Notes under the pieces: model-generated
Databases searched by the model: none
Told to the model about the DNA's origin: nothing
Seen by the model: only the letters and a program-made list of their open reading frames with translations
Part shown: piece by piece, positions 7,313 to 10,878 of the stretch
Numbering within the stretch: the stretch's first letter is position 1
Layout: each line of letters opens with the position of its first letter
Program-made: the position numbers and the translations under genes
NCBI GenBank assembly: GCA_043752345.1
Contig: JAYUYT010000103.1
Coordinates: 1 to 10,878 of the forward strand
Reading direction: 5' to 3'
DNA length: 10,878 nt
Origin: VFJL01 sp043752345
GTDB taxonomy: Bacteria > Pseudomonadota > Gammaproteobacteria > Burkholderiales > Nitrosomonadaceae

Positions 7313-7340
7313 GCAACAACGTATTGCGACGAGATCCGAA

Positions 7341-7357
7341 TTTTTAGAGGTGCCCGT
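7341..7357 (+). promoter_or_regulatory. Ribosome binding site of tatD
   Basis: AGAGG at 7346-7350 lies 7 bases before the tatD ATG, within the 10-mer TTTTTAGAGG. The identical 10-mer precedes the small open frame at 3133. The site fixes the tatD start at 7358. Confidence 0.65.
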
Positions 7358-8122
7358 ATGCTTGTTGATTCCCACTGCCATCTGGACTTTCCCGATCTAG
7401 CCGTCAATCTTGATGAGCTGCTGGCCAACATGCGCGACAACGAAGTCGGCCATGCCCTGTGCGTGAGCGTCAATCTGCAGGATTTTCCACGGGTATTGGC
7501 GCTGGCCGAGACCCACCCCAATCTTTTCGCATCGGTCGGCGTTCATCCCGACTACGAGAATCTGGCCGAACCGCAGGCGGCGCAACTAGCGACGCTGGCC
7601 TGTCACCCCCGGGTTGTCGCTATCGGCGAAACCGGGCTGGATTATTTCCGTCTCAAAGGCGACCTGGAATGGCAGCGGGAACGCTTCCGCCAACATATCC
7701 GTGCTGCCCGACTATGCAACAAGCCTCTCATCATCCATACCCGCGAGGCGGCGGCGGATACGCTGCGGATCATGGCGGAGGAGGGCGCCGACACTGTCGG
7801 CGGGGTGATGCACTGCTTTACCGAGAGCTGGGAGGTAGCGCAGCAGGCAATGGAAATGAATTTCTATATTTCTTTTTCCGGCATTGTAACTTTCAAGAAA
7901 GCTACTAATCTAAAAGACATTGCCAAAAGAGTCCCGCTGGAGAGAATGCTGGTGGAAACCGATTCGCCTTATCTTGCCCCAGTGCCGCATCGTGGTAAAA
8001 TCAACCAGCCTGCCTTCGTGCGGCATGTTGCCGAAGAGATCGCCGCATTGCGCGGCATCGCCATGAACGAAGTGGCCGCTGCGACTACTCGAAATTTTTT
8101 CAAATTGTTTAAGGTTACCTAA
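7358..8122 (+). CDS. tatD: TatD-family metal-dependent DNase / hydrolase
   Basis: A 254-residue TIM-barrel hydrolase of the TatD family, whose studied members are metal-dependent nucleases acting on single-stranded or damaged DNA. Expected metal ligands are all visible: H6 and H8 in DSHCHLD, E91 in IGETGLDY, H127 in IIHTREA, H152 in MHCF and D202 in ETDSPYLAP. GVHPDY at 61-66 and the family-typical APVPHRGKIN at 207-216 are also present. There is no signal peptide, so it should be cytoplasmic. It follows holB after 45 bases and ends directly against the ankyrin gene, the TAA being followed at once by ATG. Assignment as the housekeeping YcfH-like paralogue versus TatD itself is not decided by sequence; the position after holB matches the YcfH-type gene. 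Confidence 0.92.
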   Translation: MLVDSHCHLDFPDLAVNLDELLANMRDNEVGHALCVSVNLQDFPRVLALAETHPNLFASVGVHPDYENLAEPQAAQLATLACHPRVVAIGETGLDYFRLKGDLEWQRERFRQHIRAARLCNKPLIIHTREAAADTLRIMAEEGADTVGGVMHCFTESWEVAQQAMEMNFYISFSGIVTFKKATNLKDIAKRVPLERMLVETDSPYLAPVPHRGKINQPAFVRHVAEEIAALRGIAMNEVAAATTRNFFKLFKVT

Positions 8123-8779
8123 ATGATTAATTCACTCAAAATTCCCCATTTACTCGCTGGTCTGCTGCTCGCTGCCAACTTGTGTCTGCCGGTGCATGCC
8201 GCCGCAGATATCCATGAAGACTTGATCTGGGCGGTGGAGGACAACAATACTGCCGATCTGGTCAAGCTGCTGGCAAAAGGTGCCAACCCCAATACTTACG
8301 ATAAACGCGGGAACACGCTGCTGATGATTGCAGTTCAGAATAAAAACAGTGATCTCGTCCATCTGCTGCTGGAGGCAGGCGCCAATCCCAATCTGCGCAA
8401 TCACTACGGCGAAACTGCCATCATGCTCGCCAGCTACCATGGCGAAGCCGGCATGGCCAAGCAGTTTTATATCAAAGGCGCAGAGATCAATCACAGGGGG
8501 TGGAATCCGTTGATTTATGCCGCGACCAAGGGTCACACGCAGATCATCGAGATGCTGCTGGACGTAGGTGCGAAAATCGATTCAACTTCCGACAATGGAA
8601 CCACTGCGCTGATGATGGCGGCAAGGGGCAACCATCTTGAGGCCGTCAAGCTGCTGTTGAAGAGTGGCGCAAATCCCAATATTCGCAATGAATCCGGCGG
8701 CACTGCACTGAATTTTGCCTTGGGCAGGGAACATCATAAAGTTGTCGAATTACTGCAACTTAACGGCGCAACGTATTGA
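8123..8779 (+). CDS. Exported ankyrin-repeat protein
   Basis: A 218-residue protein with an N-terminal signal peptide: K6, a hydrophobic core at about 9-22, and a likely cleavage after VHA at residue 26. The mature part is almost wholly ankyrin repeats of about 33 residues, from 34 to 215. Repeat consensus pieces are clear: GANPNTYDKRGNT (53-65), GANPNLRNHYGET (86-98), NPLIYAATKGH (128-138) and GANPNIRNESGGT (182-194). One repeat is shorter or degenerate at about 112-127. The protein is probably periplasmic and binds another protein, as ankyrin folds usually do; the partner is unknown. The start codon touches the tatD stop, with AAGG at 8111-8114 placed 8 bases upstream. It is probably the last gene of the tmk operon. 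An AT-rich inverted repeat follows its stop. Confidence 0.88.
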   Translation: MINSLKIPHLLAGLLLAANLCLPVHAAADIHEDLIWAVEDNNTADLVKLLAKGANPNTYDKRGNTLLMIAVQNKNSDLVHLLLEAGANPNLRNHYGETAIMLASYHGEAGMAKQFYIKGAEINHRGWNPLIYAATKGHTQIIEMLLDVGAKIDSTSDNGTTALMMAARGNHLEAVKLLLKSGANPNIRNESGGTALNFALGREHHKVVELLQLNGATY

Positions 8780-8780
8780 T

Positions 8781-8798
8781 TTGTTATTAATATAACAA
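8781..8798. repeat. AT-rich inverted repeat after the ankyrin gene
   Basis: TTGTTAT (8781-8787) pairs perfectly with ATAACAA (8792-8798) around TAAT, starting one base after the ankyrin stop. The stem has only two G-C pairs and no following T-run, so it is a poor intrinsic terminator. It could be an operator upstream of the VOC gene, or chance in a low-GC spacer. The rest of the spacer, 8799-8910, shows no clear promoter. Confidence 0.35.
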
Positions 8799-8910
8799 GA
8801 CGCTACGCAGAAATCTCCGGTAACTTGCACCAACTGGCTCCAGCCATTCACCGCTTCCCCGATGAACCTCTGCGCAGCCTATATCCCGTCATTAACCGCC
8901 AGGAATTCAT

Positions 8911-9294
8911 ATGGCCACGATTGGTCTTAACCATTACAACCTGCGCGCACCGCGTGAGCTCCTGGACAAGCTCAAAGAATTTTACTGTGAGGTGGTAGGT
9001 CTCGAGCTGGGTCAGCGGCCGCCGCTGGATGGCTCCGGCTACTGGCTCTATGCCGGTGGGCAGGACATTCTCCATCTGAGTCAGACCCACCCGGGCGAAA
9101 CACGCCTCACCCATGTCGTTACCACCTTTGATCACGTGGCATTCACCTGCACCAGGCGGCAGGAAATAGAAGCCCGCCTGCAGCAGCACAATATCCCGTT
9201 CAAGACAGCTCACATGCCCCTGACCGGCAAAGTTCAACTGTTCTTCAAAGACCCGGCGGGCAACGGCGTGGAGTTGAATTTTGCCAAGGAATAG
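8911..9294 (+). CDS. VOC (glyoxalase/dioxygenase fold) family protein
   Basis: A 127-residue single-unit vicinal-oxygen-chelate protein with two beta-alpha-beta-beta-beta modules, roughly 4-60 and 70-126. Candidate metal ligands are H8 in LNHYNL, H55 in ILHLS, H75 in FDHVAF and E121 in GVELNF. The ending FFKDPAGNGVELNF is the usual last strand of this family. VOC proteins act as dimers in glyoxalase, isomerase, dioxygenase or resistance reactions; which applies here cannot be told. AGGA at 8901-8904, six bases before the ATG, supports the start. It is followed after 65 bases by an SDR gene on the same strand, so the two may be co-transcribed. Confidence 0.88.
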   Translation: MATIGLNHYNLRAPRELLDKLKEFYCEVVGLELGQRPPLDGSGYWLYAGGQDILHLSQTHPGETRLTHVVTTFDHVAFTCTRRQEIEARLQQHNIPFKTAHMPLTGKVQLFFKDPAGNGVELNFAKE

Positions 9295-9359
9295 AGCAAG
9301 GAACAAATTTAAACAATCAGTTAGCTGACCTGCTTGCAAACCTTTGGACCACCGGAACC

Positions 9360-10100
9360 ATGAAAGCGCTCCAGGATAAAGTCGCCATCATCACCGGCTC
9401 GTCCCGCGGTATCGGTGCCGAAATCGCACGGATGCTGGCTGCTGTCGGCGCCAAAGTGGTCATCAACTATCTGGCACGGCAGCAGGACGCCGAGGCGGTT
9501 TGCGCGGCAATCACGGCCGCAGGCGGCGAAGCATTGGCCGTGCGGGCGGACGTCAGCAACCCGGCAGAAGTGCGCAGGCTGTTTGACGCCACTATCGAAC
9601 GCTACGCGCGGGTGGACATCCTCATCAATAACGCCGGCGTGCTACTCTACAAGAAGATTTCCGACATCAGCGACGAGGAGTTCGACCGGATCTTGAGCAG
9701 CAACGTCAAAAGTGTCTTCTATGCTTTGCGTGAAGCCGCGACCCGGCTGGCGGACGGCGGACGTGTCGTCACCCTGTCCAGTACCGTCACGCGGCTACTG
9801 TTGCCGAACTATGGCGCCTATGCCGCGAGTAAAGGCGCGGTCGAACAACTGACGCGGATTTTCGCGAAAGAGGCGGGTGCACGCGGCATCACGGCCAACA
9901 TCGTTTCGCCCGGGCCGGTAAATACCGAACTCTTTACTGTCGGCAAAAGCGCGGAAGAGATCAAACGCATGGCCGGCATGGCGGTGCTGAACCGCATCGG
10001 CGAACCGGCGGATATTGCCCGAGTGGTGCTGTTTCTGGTCGGTGCAGAGGCGGGCTGGGTCACGGGACAGAACATCGGCGCCAATGGCGGCATCGCCTGA
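9360..10100 (+). CDS. Short-chain dehydrogenase/reductase (SDR)
   Basis: A classical SDR of 246 residues. The cofactor motif TGSSRGIG is at 12-19 and NNAG at 90-93. The catalytic tetrad is complete: N115, S141 (about 13 before Tyr), Y154 and K158 in YAASK. PGPVNTELF at 184-192 and the C-terminal VTGQNIGANGG at 234-244 complete the fold. R16 in the glycine motif and the absence of Asp at the end of the second strand (VVINY) hint at NADP(H), an inference only. The substrate is unknown; such proteins are often annotated as 3-oxoacyl-ACP reductase-like or sugar dehydrogenases without proof. The start has only a weak Shine-Dalgarno (CGGA at 9353-9356). It lies between a VOC gene and a small membrane protein. 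Confidence 0.92.
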   Translation: MKALQDKVAIITGSSRGIGAEIARMLAAVGAKVVINYLARQQDAEAVCAAITAAGGEALAVRADVSNPAEVRRLFDATIERYARVDILINNAGVLLYKKISDISDEEFDRILSSNVKSVFYALREAATRLADGGRVVTLSSTVTRLLLPNYGAYAASKGAVEQLTRIFAKEAGARGITANIVSPGPVNTELFTVGKSAEEIKRMAGMAVLNRIGEPADIARVVLFLVGAEAGWVTGQNIGANGGIA

Positions 10101-10191
10101 GCCTGGGAGAAGCAGCGTGATTCATGTTGCTGTCGGCACCTTTATAGCATTAAGCGGCAATAGGTTACAACAGTATCGTGAATAATCATTC

Positions 10192-10206
10192 AAGAAGGAA
10201 ATCGTT
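10192..10206 (+). promoter_or_regulatory. Ribosome binding site of the small coiled-coil membrane protein
   Basis: AAGAAGGAA at 10192-10200 lies about 6-7 bases before the ATG at 10207 and is the best Shine-Dalgarno match in the window. It argues that the following unrecognised frame is a real, well-translated gene. Confidence 0.6.
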
Positions 10207-10539
10207 ATGGTTGCCTGGTTAATTCCTGCGCTAAAACTGGTACTCCCACATGTGGGATCCATCATCTCAGCTGCAACTCCTGCATTCACTAAGAAAAAAG
10301 CAGCGGATGCAACCACCGACGACCCAACGCTACAGCAGCAGATCAGCGAACTGCAAGCCGCTGCTTCGCAGAATTCGGCTCAGATCAAGGAGTTGGCCGA
10401 GCAACTGCAGAGCACGGTGACAGCATTGGAGCAGGCGGCCTCGGTCGCCGAGGCAAAGTTGCGCAGGGTAGTGCTGCTTTGCGTGACCGCAACCGCTGTC
10501 TCGCTCTGTCTGGTGCTCTTTCTGCTGTTGGGCCGATAA
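10207..10539 (+). CDS. Small coiled-coil protein with C-terminal membrane anchor, function unknown
   Basis: A 110-residue protein I do not recognise. Residues 1-25 are moderately hydrophobic and proline-broken (IPALKLVLPHV), perhaps an amphipathic or re-entrant segment. Residues 29-39 are charged (KKKAAD, TDD). Residues 40-85 form a likely coiled coil, Gln/Glu/Ala-rich with L/I/V at heptad-like positions L42, I46, L49, I60, L63, L67, V71 and L74. K84, R86 and R87 then lead into a strong membrane helix at about 88-108, ending LLLGR. This is the layout of a membrane-tethered coiled coil; by the positive-inside rule the coil would be cytoplasmic. It has an excellent Shine-Dalgarno and starts 106 bases after the SDR gene. 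A second VOC gene begins 21 bases downstream, probably in the same transcript. A 14-bp perfect palindrome lies in its early codons. Confidence 0.75.
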   Translation: MVAWLIPALKLVLPHVGSIISAATPAFTKKKAADATTDDPTLQQQISELQAAASQNSAQIKELAEQLQSTVTALEQAASVAEAKLRRVVLLCVTATAVSLCLVLFLLLGR

Positions 10540-10560
10540 ACTTGAACTGGATATTCACTT

Positions 10561-10878
10561 ATGGAACCATGGGTTAGCTACATCACGCTGGGTGTTTCCG
10601 ATCTGGCAAAGGCCAGTCATTTCTACGAGAAATGCCTGGGTCTGCCTCAACTCAAGTCGCCGCCTGCGGTCGCTTTCTTTTCGCTCGGGCAAACTCGGCT
10701 GGCGCTCTGGTCGAAGGAAAGTTTGGCGGCTGACGCCGAGCTTGCAGCAGAAGGAAACGGTTTCCCGGGTTTCTCCCTGGCGCACAATGTACACACTGCG
10801 GCTGAAGTCGATGCGCTGCTGCAGCGTGTCGTTTCGTACGGGGCCAAAGTAACCAAGCCGGCACAGCTTACTGACTGG
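10561..10878 (+). CDS. VOC family protein (3' end cut by window)
   Basis: Read directly as 106 codons from the ATG at 10561 to the window edge without a stop. The opening YITLGVSDLAKASHFYEKCL is the first strand and helix of a VOC/glyoxalase-fold module, followed by VAFFSLGQTRLALW at 37-50. A second module appears to start near FSLAHNVHTAAEVDALLQ at 71-88. The usual first-strand histidine is replaced by Leu/Gly, so metal binding may differ from the VOC protein at 8911. It resembles bacterial glyoxalase-like proteins of unknown substrate; the C-terminal glutamate strand lies beyond the window. No clear Shine-Dalgarno is visible, and the 21-base gap suggests coupling to the upstream small membrane protein gene. 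The two VOC proteins are not close copies. Confidence 0.82.
   Translation, partial: MEPWVSYITLGVSDLAKASHFYEKCLGLPQLKSPPAVAFFSLGQTRLALWSKESLAADAELAAEGNGFPGFSLAHNVHTAAEVDALLQRVVSYGAKVTKPAQLTDW

Noticed and set aside
8123..8779. DNA-level tandem repeat in the ankyrin gene
   Set aside because: The repetition reflects the protein repeats (GANPN units); the DNA copies are diverged and not a mobile or CRISPR-type repeat.
1..10878. tRNA, rRNA, CRISPR, insertion sequence or phage features
   Set aside because: No cloverleaf, ribosomal signature, regularly spaced repeat, transposase or integrase sequence was seen by reading both strands.

Overview
The window looks like a chromosomal segment of a beta-proteobacterium. 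The basis is the mix of PilS/PilR, GreB, a tmk-holB-tatD block and an exported ankyrin protein, moderate to high GC, and clear Shine-Dalgarno sites on several genes. The ammonia- or iron-oxidising Nitrosomonadales are a plausible home, but the sequence alone does not prove a genus. Most of the window is ordinary core genome. I found no tRNA, rRNA, CRISPR array, insertion sequence or phage gene.

Left part (1-2970, minus strand): a two-component pair for type IV pilus control. The membrane kinase PilS is followed by the sigma-54-dependent response regulator PilR. Their reading frames overlap by 8 bases, and pilR runs off the left edge within its C-terminal DNA-binding helix-turn-helix. A 301-base control region (2971-3271) separates pilS from the divergent greB. 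It holds a widely spaced 10-bp inverted repeat, small hairpins, and a 41-codon open frame with a good Shine-Dalgarno ending just before greB, which itself has none.

Middle (3272-5493): greB, a transcript-cleavage factor for stalled RNA polymerase, converges on a COG2509-type FAD-dependent dehydrogenase gene. The stop codons are 2 bases apart. A strong hairpin sits inside the last, alanine-rich codons of the dehydrogenase gene.

Right-middle (5592-8779, plus strand): tmk (thymidylate kinase), holB (clamp-loader delta prime), tatD (metal-dependent DNase/hydrolase) and a periplasmic ankyrin-repeat protein form a tight operon. Junctions are a 1-base overlap, a 45-base gap and a 0-base gap. Many relatives carry pilZ between holB and tatD, but the 45-base gap here is too short for it.

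Right end (8780-10878, plus strand): an accessory-looking series of a VOC/glyoxalase-fold protein, a short-chain dehydrogenase/reductase, a small coiled-coil protein with a C-terminal membrane anchor, and a second VOC-fold gene cut by the window edge. The substrates cannot be told from sequence. The best candidates for something undescribed are the small open frame before greB and the 110-residue coiled-coil membrane protein.
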